From assembly GCA_021202015.1 (NCBI GenBank), contig JAJQDV010000064.1, positions 1-41,650 of the forward strand: DNA of 41,650 nt. The letters are read 5' to 3'. Below the pieces are notes generated by a model. That model ran no database searches and was not told the DNA's origin. It saw nothing but the letters and a program-made list of their open reading frames with translations. Positions within the stretch are counted from its first letter, which is position 1. Every line of letters begins with the position of its first letter. Below are positions 18,816-27,621 of this stretch, piece by piece. The position numbers were made by a program, and so were the translations under genes. This DNA is from Clostridiales bacterium. Lineage in GTDB: Bacteria > Bacillota > Clostridia > Lachnospirales > Lachnospiraceae.

Positions 18816-18998
18816 ATGAAAGAGAGTGATTACATGTCAGACAAAGAAATGATCATGAACGTCATTGATTCTTATGCAAATCTTCAGAGAATCAAAGCAG
18901 CCGAGGACAGTGAAAAAGAAATCGACTACCAGATGCGGCTTCTCAAAGCAAAACTTGAGTCTTTCGGCATCAAAACCAGCGACATTGACCTTCAGTAA
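18816..18998 (+). CDS. small helical protein, 60 residues
   Basis: A highly charged 60-residue protein, probably two helices (MIMNVIDSYANLQRIKAAED and YQMRLLKAKLESFGI). No signal peptide or membrane segment. The gene is real by three signs: a consensus promoter at 18717-18745, AGGCGGTG before the ATG, and no competing reading frame. An alternative ATG at 18834 would shorten it by six residues. The next gene, also tiny, is 109 bp downstream on the same strand. I do not recognise the family. Confidence 0.7.
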   Translation: MKESDYMSDKEMIMNVIDSYANLQRIKAAEDSEKEIDYQMRLLKAKLESFGIKTSDIDLQ

Positions 18999-19107
18999 AT
19001 GAAAGCATCCTTACTTTAACAGCATCTATCCGAGTGTAAAGCCTGCTGTGTGACCGAGCTTTCATATCTGAACAGCTACCGTCATATATAATAAAAGGAG
19101 ATTTATC

Positions 19108-19320
19108 ATGACCGATTTTAATGATTGCACACATAACTGCAGTACCTGCGCCGCAGCCTGTGACGCTGACGGCAAGAGAAAACCCAGCTTTTTTGACCGG
19201 CTGGAATCCGTATCCGAGCATTTTGAGAAGATGGGCGAGGACGGTTTTATAGAGATGCTGAACGAAGCCGTCGCTACTCTTGAGGAGGATGACGACACGA
19301 CGGATGGAGGCACAAAATAA
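19108..19320 (+). CDS. small Cys-rich protein, CxxxCxxCxxxC
   Basis: 70 residues. The N-terminus has CTHNCSTCAAAC, four Cys that could bind Fe-S or zinc. The spacing recalls the N-terminal cluster motif of Mrp/NBP35-type Fe-S carriers in Clostridia, but the P-loop ATPase part is absent. The rest is a helical acidic segment (FFDRLESVSEHFEKM, FIEMLNEAVATLEEDD). AAAGGAG precedes the ATG at a good distance, and two hairpins follow the stop. It could be a stand-alone metal-binding protein or a relic; I cannot decide from the sequence. Confidence 0.7.
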   Translation: MTDFNDCTHNCSTCAAACDADGKRKPSFFDRLESVSEHFEKMGEDGFIEMLNEAVATLEEDDDTTDGGTK

Positions 19321-19361
19321 ACGGAAAAGAATGCGCATTGGCTCATTCCCGCGCCGAGCGT

Positions 19362-19398
19362 TTTTATCGCATAGGACGGATTTTCCTATGCGATAAAA
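19362..19398. terminator. 15-bp hairpin
   Basis: TTTTATCGCATAGGA (19362-19376) pairs exactly with 19384-19398 around a 7-nt loop. With A- and T-runs at its base it may act as a bidirectional terminator between the convergent genes. Confidence 0.6.
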
Positions 19399-19402
19399 CA
19401 AT

Positions 19403-19439
19403 TGTGACAGGGCAGCCGTACCCTGTCACAGTCTTTTTC
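19403..19439 (+). terminator. intrinsic terminator after the Cys-rich small gene
   Basis: TGTGACAGGG (19403-19412) pairs with CCCTGTCACA (19421-19430), 8-nt loop, followed by GTCTTTTT. It is a canonical terminator on the plus strand. Confidence 0.8.
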
Positions 19440-19471
19440 TGAAAATCTGATAATAACAGTTCCACTCAAAT

Positions 19472-19792
19472 TCATCCCGGATTTCTATATTTTTTGATAT
19501 CCATTTCGCCTGAAATCGATTCCAGCGGCGCGTCAATCCTCAGTTTATCATCATCCCTGACAATCAGCAGATCCAGATCACTGGAAGAATGGCAGTCGAA
19601 CCTCACCGCGCTGCCGAAAACAATCGCCGCCTGTATATGGACGTCATAGGCAAGCAGCCGGGAAAGAGCAGATACATCTCTCTGTTTTAACGGATGAATA
19701 TGATTGATATTCAGCGAATAACATCCTTCCAGCACTTCAAAATCCCATAAATTTTCACCATGATGTTCGATAAGCTGTTCCGCTGCTTTCAT
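19472..19792 (-). CDS. minimal nucleotidyltransferase-fold protein
   Basis: About 106 residues with the polymerase-beta-type nucleotidyltransferase motif: GSAVRFDCHSSSDLDLL, giving GS and DxD metal ligands. A HEPN partner, usual for MNT toxin-antitoxin pairs, is not visible. The third catalytic Asp may be the one in EMDIKKY. I start at 19792, because GGAGGAGGG lies 9 nt upstream; the ATG three codons earlier abuts that site. It follows the HAD gene by about 20 bp and is probably co-transcribed. Role unknown. Confidence 0.7.
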   Translation of the reverse strand: MKAAEQLIEHHGENLWDFEVLEGCYSLNINHIHPLKQRDVSALSRLLAYDVHIQAAIVFGSAVRFDCHSSSDLDLLIVRDDDKLRIDAPLESISGEMDIKKYRNPG

Positions 19793-19813
19793 CACGCACA
19801 TCCCTCCTCCGGC

Positions 19814-20461
19814 TCATTGCAAATGAATCATTTCCTGCACCCACGGCACGATTTCCTCCAGCGCATTCACTCCCGGCACATCCGCCGATACGGTACCGAA
19901 TCCGTAGGCTGCCCACACAAACGGGACCTCCGCCTCCCGGCAGGCGTCGTAATCGCCCTGCGTGTCGCCCAGATACCAGTACTGTTCCAAGCTGTTACGC
20001 CCGATCAGGAGCTTCAGATTGTCCGCCTTCCCGTGCATCGTATTGCCGTAGCACTCGATATCATCCACCAGATCTTCCAGATGATAATATTCCAGAAAAG
20101 CCTCGATATAGCCGGACTGGCAGTTGCTGACGATCCCGATGCCGAATCCCAGCTCGCGCAGCCCGCGAAATGTACCCTCGACATCGCCCAGCAGCACGGC
20201 GCCGTGCTGCCGCAGATAGTCGTTTTCGACATTCTCCAGGATGTGCATGACCTCCATACCGCGTTCCGGTGCGTAATGCGGAAGCAGGGTCTTCGCAAAC
20301 CTGTCCATCGTTTTCCCCATCAGGCCGATGATCCGCTCGCGGGTAACAACAACGCCGGTCTCCCCGATCTGACGCAACGCAAGATTCCACGAATCAACGA
20401 TATTATCGACGGAATCCCAGAGCGTTCCGTCCATATCAAAAAGGATTGCCTTCTTATTCAT
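19814..20461 (-). CDS. HAD superfamily phosphatase (phosphoglycolate phosphatase-like)
   Basis: 215 residues with all HAD motifs: DMDGTLWDS (motif I, nucleophile and acid Asp), VSNC (motif II), a Lys near GKADNLK (motif III) and GDTQGDYDAC (motif IV). An alpha-helical cap follows motif I, as in PGP/beta-phosphoglucomutase-like phosphatases. The substrate cannot be read from sequence. It begins 19 bp after the purD stop on the same strand, so it may be part of the purine transcription unit; a nucleotide-cleaning role is possible but speculative. Confidence 0.88.
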   Translation of the reverse strand: MNKKAILFDMDGTLWDSVDNIVDSWNLALRQIGETGVVVTRERIIGLMGKTMDRFAKTLLPHYAPERGMEVMHILENVENDYLRQHGAVLLGDVEGTFRGLRELGFGIGIVSNCQSGYIEAFLEYYHLEDLVDDIECYGNTMHGKADNLKLLIGRNSLEQYWYLGDTQGDYDACREAEVPFVWAAYGFGTVSADVPGVNALEEIVPWVQEMIHLQ

Positions 20462-20480
20462 ATAATCCGCCTCTCAGACT

Positions 20481-21755
20481 TCACGCGTCGTCGATCGCCT
20501 TCCCGATATCATGGCGCATGTATTTATTTTCGAATTCAATCCACTCCGTCGCCTGATACGCGTTGGCGCGGGCCTCCTTCAGATCGGCGCCCTTCGCGGT
20601 CACGCCGAGCACACGGCCTCCGTTCGTCACAAACTTTCCCTCTTCATTTAATTTGCTTCCCGCGTGGAAACAGTAATAACTGTCCTTATGATCAAAGTGC
20701 TCCAGACCTTTGATCTCATATCCCTTCTGATAGGAAACCGGATATCCGTCGCTGGCCAGCACCACGCAGACCGCCGCATTGTCCTCAAACTGCAGGTCGA
20801 TCTGATCGAGCGTACCGTTGATACAGGCCTCCATCACATCCAGAATATCATTTTTCATCCGGGGAAGCACGACCTGCGCCTCCGGGTCGCCGAAACGCGC
20901 ATTGTACTCCAGCACCTTCGGGCCGTCCGCCGTCAGCATCAGTCCGAAGAAAATAATACCCTTAAAACTCCTGCCCTCCGCAGCCATGGCGTCCACCGTC
21001 GGCTGGAAAATATATTTCTGACAGAAATCATCCACTTCCTTCGTGTAGAACGGGCTGGGGGAAAAGGTTCCCATGCCGCCGGTATTCAGGCCCTGATCTC
21101 CGTCCTTCGCCCGCTTGTGATCCTGCGCGGAGGACATGATTTTTATCGTTTTCCCATCCACATAGGAAAGCACGGATACTTCGCGGCCCGTCATAAACTC
21201 CTCAACGACCATCTGATTGCCGGCGGAGCCGAATTTCTTATCCAGCATGATCTCCTTCACACCGGCTTTCGCCTCCTCGAGCGTGTTGCAGATCAGAACG
21301 CCCTTGCCAAGCGCCAGGCCGTCCGCCTTCAGCACAATGGGCATCTTCGCCGTTTCCAGATAAGCGAGCGCCTTTTCCGGATCGTCAAAACTCTCATAGG
21401 CCGCCGTGGGAATGTTGTATTTTTTCATCAGATCCTTGGAAAACGCCTTGGAGCCCTCCAGGATCGCGGCCGCTTTGTTCGGACCGAACACGCGCAGCCC
21501 TTCCGCCTCGAACACATCCACAATACCGCCGACCAGCGGATCATCCATGCCGATGATAGTCAGATCGACGGCATGTTCCTTCGCGAAGGCCGCCAGTTTT
21601 TCAAACTCCATGGCTCCGATGGCGACACACTCCGCGATCTGCCCGATGCCGGCATTCCCCGGCGCGCAGTAAATCTTATCGGCGCGGCTGCTTTTTGCCA
21701 CGCTCATGGCGATGGCATGTTCGCGGCCGCCGCTTCCTACGATCAAAATGTTCAT
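20481..21755 (-). CDS. purD: phosphoribosylamine-glycine ligase
   Basis: PurD joins phosphoribosylamine and glycine with ATP in step two of de novo purine synthesis. The 424-residue protein has the N-terminal NILIVGSGGREHA, the ATP-grasp core (VLKADGLALGKGV, GTFSPSPFYTKE, YNARFGDPEAQ) and the C-terminal GGRVLGVTA. Length and motifs are normal. It is third in the order purM, purN, purD (transcription runs from purE), with 95 bp to purN. Confidence 0.97.
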   Translation of the reverse strand: MNILIVGSGGREHAIAMSVAKSSRADKIYCAPGNAGIGQIAECVAIGAMEFEKLAAFAKEHAVDLTIIGMDDPLVGGIVDVFEAEGLRVFGPNKAAAILEGSKAFSKDLMKKYNIPTAAYESFDDPEKALAYLETAKMPIVLKADGLALGKGVLICNTLEEAKAGVKEIMLDKKFGSAGNQMVVEEFMTGREVSVLSYVDGKTIKIMSSAQDHKRAKDGDQGLNTGGMGTFSPSPFYTKEVDDFCQKYIFQPTVDAMAAEGRSFKGIIFFGLMLTADGPKVLEYNARFGDPEAQVVLPRMKNDILDVMEACINGTLDQIDLQFEDNAAVCVVLASDGYPVSYQKGYEIKGLEHFDHKDSYYCFHAGSKLNEEGKFVTNGGRVLGVTAKGADLKEARANAYQATEWIEFENKYMRHDIGKAIDDA

Positions 21756-21850
21756 GATATTTCCTCCCGTGGTAAATATGTTTTTTGATTGCGAAACCTG
21801 TAAACAGGCTGTCAGAAGCGCTCCTCAGCCGTTGACAGATTCTCATTGTA

Positions 21851-22474
21851 TCATGAAATATGTACCAGACCGTCAACAACGGAAATCCTTCCGTTCGCGA
21901 TCAGATCAATGGCGCGCGGCAAAATCACCCACTCCGCCTGCTCCATGACGCGCTGCTGAAGCTCCTTCGGCGTATCTCCCTGCCGGACCTCCACGGCCTT
22001 CTGCAGAATGATCGGCCCGGTGTCTGTCCCCTCGTCTACAAAATGGCAGGTTGCGCCCGTCACCTTCACACCGCGGGAGAGCACGCCCTCATGTACCTTC
22101 AGTCCGTAATATCCCGTTCCGCAAAACGACGGGATCAGGGACGGATGGATGTTGATAATCCGGTTCCGGTAACGCGCGATCATCTGCTCCGGGATGACCA
22201 CGAGAAAACCGGCCAGCACGATCAGATCCACGCCCGCTTCGTCGACAGCGGCGAGAAGCGCCTCATTAAACGCCGCCCGATCCGCAAAATCCTTCGGAGA
22301 AATGCATCGATGCGGGATTCCTGCTTTCGCTGCCCTCTCCAGCGCATACGCGTTTTTATTGTTGCTGATCACAACCGATATCTCTGTATTTGTGATGGTT
22401 CCGTCCGCGATGCGATCCAGAATCGCCTGCAGGTTCGTGCCCCCGCCGGAGACCAGCACTGCTGTCTTTAACAT
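21851..22474 (-). CDS. purN: phosphoribosylglycinamide formyltransferase
   Basis: PurN transfers a formyl group from 10-formyl-tetrahydrofolate to GAR. The 207 residues carry VLVSGGGTNLQAIL (substrate loop), IVLAGF, the catalytic IHPSLIPSFCG (His) and HFVDEGTDTGPII (Asp). Length is normal. AGAAGGAG precedes the ATG. It lies 92 bp downstream of purM on the same strand. Confidence 0.97.
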   Translation of the reverse strand: MLKTAVLVSGGGTNLQAILDRIADGTITNTEISVVISNNKNAYALERAAKAGIPHRCISPKDFADRAAFNEALLAAVDEAGVDLIVLAGFLVVIPEQMIARYRNRIINIHPSLIPSFCGTGYYGLKVHEGVLSRGVKVTGATCHFVDEGTDTGPIILQKAVEVRQGDTPKELQQRVMEQAEWVILPRAIDLIANGRISVVDGLVHIS

Positions 22475-22566
22475 ACGATAACTCCTTCTTTCCGACTGCT
22501 GCCTTCTGCTCAGAAATCACGCCTTTTCCGGCAGATCGCGCAGAATGTGTCTGGGCGCATTCTGTT

Positions 22567-23592
22567 TTATACAAGCGTAACGCCCTTTTCACCGGCCTCG
22601 ATCCGGCCGATCTCAAAGGGGGTGTCTCCCGCCGCCCGGATCGCTTCCATCGTCCGATCCGCATCCGCCGGTTCGACCGCCACGATCATGCCGATGCCCA
22701 TATTGTACGTATTGTACATCATCTGCTCCGCGATATCGCCCTTTTTCTGCAGCAGCGTAAAAATCGGGGGAACCGGATAGCTGTCCTTCCGGATCACGGC
22801 GTGAGTGCCGTCGATCAGCATCCGAGGAACATTTTCATAAAATCCGCCGCCGGTGATATGGCTGCAGGCTTTCACTCTGACGCCGATGTTTTTGATGCTC
22901 TTCAATGCCTTCACATAGATCCTGGTCGGTGCGATCAGCGCCTCGCCCAGCGTCCTTCCGAGCTCGTCATAGTATGTATTCAGAGACTCCGCCGTCATCT
23001 CAAACACTTTGCGCACAAGAGAAAAGCCGTTGCTGTGGACGCCTGTGGATGCCATACCGATCAGAATGTCGCCGGCCTTTAAGTCCGCTCCGGTGATCAG
23101 ATCCTTTTTATCACAGACCCCCACCGCGAATCCGGCCAGGTCGTACTCGTCCTCCGGCATCAGACCGGGATGCTCCGCCGTCTCTCCGCCGATCAGCGCG
23201 GCGTCTGACTGTACGCAGCCCTCTGCTACGCCCTTCACAATCTCCGCGATTTTTTCCGGATAGTTTTTCCCGCAGGCAATGTAATCAAGAAAAAAGAGAG
23301 GCTCGCCGCCCGCGCAGGCGATATCGTTCACACACATGGCGACTGCGTCAATCCCGATGGTGTCATGCTTATTCATGAGAAAAGCCAGCTTAACCTTCGT
23401 GCCGCAGCCGTCCGTACCGGAGAGCAGCACCGGTTCCTCCATCTGCTGTATCTTTTTCAGGGAAAAGGCTCCGGAAAATCCGCCCAGCCCGCCGAGGACC
23501 TCGGGACGCATCGTCTTTCTGACGTGCTCCTTCATCAGCTCCACGGAACGGTAGCCGGCCTCAATGTCAACGCCCGATGTTTTGTAATCCAT
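22567..23592 (-). CDS. purM: phosphoribosylformylglycinamidine cyclo-ligase
   Basis: PurM is AIR synthetase, closing the imidazole ring with ATP. The 341 residues have the family N-terminus ([18 protein letters not shown]), [44 protein letters not shown] and [14 protein letters not shown]. Full length. It lies between purE (95 bp upstream) and purN on the minus strand. Confidence 0.97.
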   Translation of the reverse strand: MDYKTSGVDIEAGYRSVELMKEHVRKTMRPEVLGGLGGFSGAFSLKKIQQMEEPVLLSGTDGCGTKVKLAFLMNKHDTIGIDAVAMCVNDIACAGGEPLFFLDYIACGKNYPEKIAEIVKGVAEGCVQSDAALIGGETAEHPGLMPEDEYDLAGFAVGVCDKKDLITGADLKAGDILIGMASTGVHSNGFSLVRKVFEMTAESLNTYYDELGRTLGEALIAPTRIYVKALKSIKNIGVRVKACSHITGGGFYENVPRMLIDGTHAVIRKDSYPVPPIFTLLQKKGDIAEQMMYNTYNMGIGMIVAVEPADADRTMEAIRAAGDTPFEIGRIEAGEKGVTLV

Positions 23593-23687
23593 ATGGTTCC
23601 TCCTTATTATAAGCGATATAAATCACTCCTAAAACGAAAACTCCTTTTACGACAATCCCTTAAGTTCCTGCCGCCGCGGAACGGGAA

Positions 23688-24188
23688 TCAGTAGTCCTTC
23701 CAGCCGGTCTCCTGCAGGCGGGCGTCTTTGCTCACGACCTGTTCTTTCAACTCCTGCGAGTAAGCTTTCACCCGATCCAGAATCTTTTGATCGCCTGCGG
23801 CAAGGATCTTCGCCGCCAGAATACCGGCGTTGGCACCGCCGTTGATCGCCACGGTCGCCACGGGAATGCCTGTGGGCATCTGCACAATGGAGTACAGGGA
23901 ATCCACTCCCCCCAGATCCGACGTCTTCATCGGAATGCCGATGACCGGCATGGGAAAAAGAGCGGCGCACATCCCCGGAAGGTGGGCTGCTTTTCCTGCG
24001 CCCGCAATGATGACTTTGTATCCCCTCTCCTCCGCGTTTTTCGCGTAATCAAAAAAGATATCCGGTTCCCGATGCGCGGAAATGATCCGCATCTCGTAAT
24101 CAATTCCCAGTTTGTCCAGAATCTCTGCTGCTTTTGACATCACGGGCATGTCTGAATCACTGCCCATCACAATTCCTACTTTCGGCAT
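23688..24188 (-). CDS. purE: 5-(carboxyamino)imidazole ribonucleotide mutase
   Basis: PurE catalyses the carboxyl shift giving CAIR. The 166 residues show VGIVMGSDSDMPVM, ISAHREPD with the catalytic His, and AGAGKAAHLPGM, of class I (bacterial) PurE. It is first in the pur cluster. A TATAAT at 24216-24221 on the minus strand may be its -10, without a clear -35. No purK is adjacent, nor purF, purL, purC or purH; these must be elsewhere. Confidence 0.96.
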   Translation of the reverse strand: MPKVGIVMGSDSDMPVMSKAAEILDKLGIDYEMRIISAHREPDIFFDYAKNAEERGYKVIIAGAGKAAHLPGMCAALFPMPVIGIPMKTSDLGGVDSLYSIVQMPTGIPVATVAINGGANAGILAAKILAAGDQKILDRVKAYSQELKEQVVSKDARLQETGWKDY

Positions 24189-24287
24189 AATGTTTTCTCC
24201 TGTTAATATGTTTTTATTATAAATCCTTAAGACAGATCATATTCTGTTATCCGGCACACCCGGTTTTTTTCCCTGCAGTGCTGTTTC

Positions 24288-26360
24288 TTACATTCCTGCA
24301 AGCAACGGCGCGTTCAGCTCCTCCGTCCCCTCCACCCGGAACAGCCCGTCGCGGATAATGTCCGCGGAAGTCCCGTCCGGATAAAGAACCGTGATCGCGC
24401 CAAGCTCATCAAAAGGGATGGTGATATCCGTGTGGCAGTTAAAATAGGCCTTCGTGGGATCCACATCCCGCAGGGCGCTGATCTCATTTTCCTTTGCGAC
24501 AATGCGTTTCCCATCCGGGTTCCTGCGTTCCACTTCCTCTTCATGGGAATAGCAGGTATCGCCCACCGCGAAATGAGGACCGGTCTTTTCCGCGATCAGG
24601 ATCGGCAGCCGGTCGGCGATCCGGTACTTTCTCGCCATGCAGTAGGCAGCCGTGTTCGTTCCGATGGCAAACTCTCCCATGGGAAGGGTATCATGGTGCA
24701 TCAGGACATTATCCCTGATATATCTGCGGTTCTCCTCCTCCGACGCGAAATTCGTGCAGGTATAAGAGGCGATCCTGCCATCGCGGAAAGTGAGCTCCAG
24801 ATTCTGAAACTGCAGGCCGTTTAAAAACACCTCGCTCACATGCAGGACGCCATCCGTGCCCGCAAGCACCGGAGAAGTAAAGACCTCGCCCACGGGGATA
24901 TTGACGTCCGCTACACAGTTTTCGAAAGCGGTCTGCGTATCCGGATCAGCCAGGGGAAGGATGGAGACGATAAGATCCGTCCGGTTCTCTCCGCTTCCCA
25001 CGATATGCACGCGATCCGCCCCATCCAGAACATCGATCAGGCGTTGCTGCATCTCCTGATATTTCTTATAATCCAGCGTATTGATCTTCACCGTCTCGGA
25101 AAAGATCTCCCCAAAATGCTCTCCGATCTCCGGCGTCGGAAAAGCGATGATCGTAAAGCTGCGTTCCTCTCCGGGGATATACTGATATGTGATCTGACCG
25201 GCTTCGGAAGAAAACCGGACGTTCAGCTGCTGCTGTGCGTCGTCATAGTGAATGGCCGCATCACTGCTCTCCGGAGAAAACGGCGTTTCTCCGAATACCT
25301 CCACCACCGCCGGCCCCGCGTAAACGGAAGCCTCCTCCTTATGCTGTTCGAACACCGTCCGGAGAACCTCCAGTCTCCGCTCGACAAAACCTCTGTCAAA
25401 ATAATACGCCCGATCCTCCCGATGGTCAAAGTCGTACTGGCGGTTCACCGAGGATGAATAAATCCCCCTCTTCATCCGTCCCTTATTATTAAAGGAAGAA
25501 ACCGCCTCCCGCGCGGCGCTGGCATCGAGCCCCAGCTTCCTGAAATTCAGAATCGCGGCTCTTATAATCCGCTCAAATCCGATGGGGAAATGCAGCTCCA
25601 CCGTTTTCTTCCGGCTCAGGTCAATCCCCGCCGCCTCGAATCCGAGACGATACCCCTCCGTATAAGTATCCGCCATCGCCTGAATCTGCTCCTCCGGCAA
25701 GCGGCTCAGAAAAGCGGCCGTCGCCAGATCGCTCTCACCCACCGGCAGACCATATTGATAGAGATATCTCAGATCCGCGAGATCGGCGTTCATGACAATA
25801 TCAATGAAAAAATTGTCTTTCGCGCAGATCATGTCGTGAATCTGATTTTCCACAAAAATCTCGCTGTAATCATGAAAAAAGCATCTGACGGTATCCCCTG
25901 CCGACCGGATATCGTCCTCCTCCAGACAGTTGTAAATCTGTACAAACAGTTCAAACAGCAGGGTCAGCTCAAACTGCCGGCCCTGAAATGCCCAGGCAAT
26001 GCAGCCCTCCAGTTCAGAAGACAGAAAGGTCAGCAGCCGGCCGGCCTCCTCTCCGAACATCCGCACCGCGTAAACAGGGTTCGCGTAACTCTCCGCGTAA
26101 TTCTCCGGTACAATATGCCGGTATAGCTCCTCCTGGTCCGCCCGGCACTGCGCAAGAGAACGCTCACTCAGCTGCCCATCCGCCTTTTTCTCATAAATCT
26201 CCGCGGTTTTCAAAAGAAAAGCTGCCGTTTTCCCGAAATAATCCTGATATTCTGACGGAACAATCCCCTCAAACGGCACACTCGAGATCCGTTCCGTCAT
26301 CAGCGCATAACGCTCCCGGATCAAATCCTCATCCGCTGTATTCCATGTCCTGTCGCCCAT
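24288..26360 (-). CDS. M29-type aminopeptidase with large N-terminal extension
   Basis: About 690 residues. The C-terminal third matches thermophilic (M29) aminopeptidases: NIPVGEVFTSP, PMGEFAIGTN, GPHFAVGDTCY and FNCHTDI, which together hold the Glu, His and Asp metal ligands. The N-terminal half (about 1-350) is helical and absent from classical 410-residue M29 enzymes. I choose the ATG at 26360, with GAGGAGG 9 nt upstream, not the upstream starts. No signal peptide, so it is cytoplasmic. It probably releases N-terminal residues from peptides. Confidence 0.85.
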   Translation of the reverse strand: MGDRTWNTADEDLIRERYALMTERISSVPFEGIVPSEYQDYFGKTAAFLLKTAEIYEKKADGQLSERSLAQCRADQEELYRHIVPENYAESYANPVYAVRMFGEEAGRLLTFLSSELEGCIAWAFQGRQFELTLLFELFVQIYNCLEEDDIRSAGDTVRCFFHDYSEIFVENQIHDMICAKDNFFIDIVMNADLADLRYLYQYGLPVGESDLATAAFLSRLPEEQIQAMADTYTEGYRLGFEAAGIDLSRKKTVELHFPIGFERIIRAAILNFRKLGLDASAAREAVSSFNNKGRMKRGIYSSSVNRQYDFDHREDRAYYFDRGFVERRLEVLRTVFEQHKEEASVYAGPAVVEVFGETPFSPESSDAAIHYDDAQQQLNVRFSSEAGQITYQYIPGEERSFTIIAFPTPEIGEHFGEIFSETVKINTLDYKKYQEMQQRLIDVLDGADRVHIVGSGENRTDLIVSILPLADPDTQTAFENCVADVNIPVGEVFTSPVLAGTDGVLHVSEVFLNGLQFQNLELTFRDGRIASYTCTNFASEEENRRYIRDNVLMHHDTLPMGEFAIGTNTAAYCMARKYRIADRLPILIAEKTGPHFAVGDTCYSHEEEVERRNPDGKRIVAKENEISALRDVDPTKAYFNCHTDITIPFDELGAITVLYPDGTSADIIRDGLFRVEGTEELNAPLLAGM

Positions 26361-26451
26361 GACCGCCGCCCTCCTCATTCCGGCCTGTATCCTCAAAGCA
26401 TCGCACTACGATCCGTTCTTCTCATCGCAGATCCAATGTATAAGATCCGAC

Positions 26452-26563
26452 GTCAGAATCATCCTTCTCTTCACAGGCCATATATATACAGCCCGCCGAG
26501 CACCGCCGTCAGAACCATCCTTCTCTTCACAGGCCATATGTATACAGCCCACCCAGCACCGCT
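26452..26563. repeat. 56-bp tandem duplication at a gene 3' end
   Basis: Two units, 26452-26507 and 26508-26563, match at 51 of 56 positions by eye. The second unit contains the last codons and stop of the small membrane-protein gene. The first is a non-coding copy just past the stop, and a third partial start is at 26564. Confidence 0.85.
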
Positions 26564-26865
26564 GTCAAAACCGCACCCAGGATAATGCCCGTCCGCGGAG
26601 GTACGGGCCGGGTCTTAGGCTCTCTGATCCCGATAATCCCGAGAATCAGTGCCCCCACAGCCAGTACAAGGCCGATAAGTCCCGCGGTTCCCACCGAAAA
26701 CCCGGCTTCTCCCTCACAAAAATAAGAATATATCACTGACACAAGAAACAGCGCCGCAGCCGCCAGCGCGCACAGCGTGCCGATCCAACCGGTTTTTGAA
26801 TGTTTCAGGTCCCGCATCCGGGTCTTTCTCGTCTTGCGAAAATATTCCCTTCTTCTGTTTGCCAT
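26527..26865 (-). CDS. small membrane protein, three to four helices
   Basis: 112 residues. A basic N-terminus (RRREYFRKTRKTRMRD) is followed by hydrophobic helices (WIGTLCALAAAALFLVSVIY, GLIGLVLAVGALILGIIGI, GIILGAVLTAVLGGLYTYG). It resembles a family of short membrane proteins common in Lachnospiraceae (DUF6142 is my best guess, unsure). It starts 16 bp after the VanZ-like gene's stop and is likely co-transcribed. Function unknown. Confidence 0.72.
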   Translation of the reverse strand: MANRRREYFRKTRKTRMRDLKHSKTGWIGTLCALAAAALFLVSVIYSYFCEGEAGFSVGTAGLIGLVLAVGALILGIIGIREPKTRPVPPRTGIILGAVLTAVLGGLYTYGL

Positions 26866-26881
26866 CTGTCCAGCTCCTGTC

Positions 26882-27610
26882 TCAACTCATAAAATCTTTC
26901 CCGTTCGCCGGTATGCTGTTCCGTGACCATTTGTCTGTCTTTTTGCCGGGAAACCGTTTCTCTGTCGGCCTTCCGGATACATAGTCCGTTACGCCTGCTG
27001 CGGACGCGTGCTGCCGGTCTGTCGGCCTCCCGGATACATAGTCCGTTGCGCCTGCTGCGGACGCGCGCCGACGGTCAGACCTCCCGGGTACATAGTCCGT
27101 TGCGCCTGCTGCGGACGCGCGACGCAGACTTTCCTCCGCGCGCCGACGGTCTGCCTCCGCATCCCGTCTGTGCTGGATCCCGAGATAGATCAGCACTCCG
27201 AATACGCAGCCGATCGTATTTAAAATCAGATCGTCGACGTCGAAACTGCCTGTCTTTGTGACCAGCTGTACACACTCTACCCCCAGGCTCAGTTCAAACC
27301 CAAGCAGAATAACACGGAAGAAACCTCTCAATTTCCTGTTCATTGTCGGAAGCAGAAAACCAAAAGGCATAAAAATCAGAACATTACCGGCCAGATTCAA
27401 AAATACCGCCGCAAATCCGAGTTGTCTGCGATAGGTCAGAAAACGGCTGATTTCCTTAAAAGGAACCAGATTGTAATGATATGTCCGCTCCATCCCCGCC
27501 CTGCCGAGCATCTCGGAAAAAAACAGAAAATAGACCAGCAGGCCAATGTATATCAGGAAAAGAACCCGGCAAAAAATCCTGATACTCTTTTTATGTTTAC
27601 TGATGAACAT
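26882..27610 (-). CDS. VanZ-family membrane protein with repeat tail
   Basis: 242 residues. The first 150 form a VanZ-like domain: hydrophobic helices (VLFLIYIGLLVYFLFFS, AVFLNLAGNVLIFMPFGFLL) plus the family hallmark SFDVDDLILNTIGCVFG. VanZ of enterococci gives low teicoplanin resistance; most relatives have no known role. The last 85 residues are soluble, Arg-rich and repetitive (ASAAGATDYV three times), encoded by a tandem DNA repeat. Such a tail is unusual for VanZ proteins, which normally end after the last helix. Confidence 0.85.
   Translation of the reverse strand: MFISKHKKSIRIFCRVLFLIYIGLLVYFLFFSEMLGRAGMERTYHYNLVPFKEISRFLTYRRQLGFAAVFLNLAGNVLIFMPFGFLLPTMNRKLRGFFRVILLGFELSLGVECVQLVTKTGSFDVDDLILNTIGCVFGVLIYLGIQHRRDAEADRRRAEESLRRASAAGATDYVPGRSDRRRASAAGATDYVSGRPTDRQHASAAGVTDYVSGRPTEKRFPGKKTDKWSRNSIPANGKDFMS
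26973..27122 (-). repeat. 54/57-bp tandem repeat in the VanZ-like gene
   Basis: Three units start at 26973, 27030 and 27084, each with CATAGTCCGTT and CGCCTGCTGCGGACGCG. Spacings are 57 and 54 bp, both in frame. They encode repeats with ASAAG(A/V)TDYV(P/S)GR. Confidence 0.85.
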
Positions 27611-27621
27611 CTGAAAAATCC

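Noticed and set aside
19472-19792. MNT-HEPN toxin-antitoxin pair
   Set aside because: The nucleotidyltransferase motif is present, but neither neighbour is a HEPN protein; the adjacent gene is a HAD phosphatase.
24241-24275. CCGG-CACAC-CCGG followed by T-run as a terminator
   Set aside because: The stem is only 4 bp and points along the plus strand, where no gene ends.
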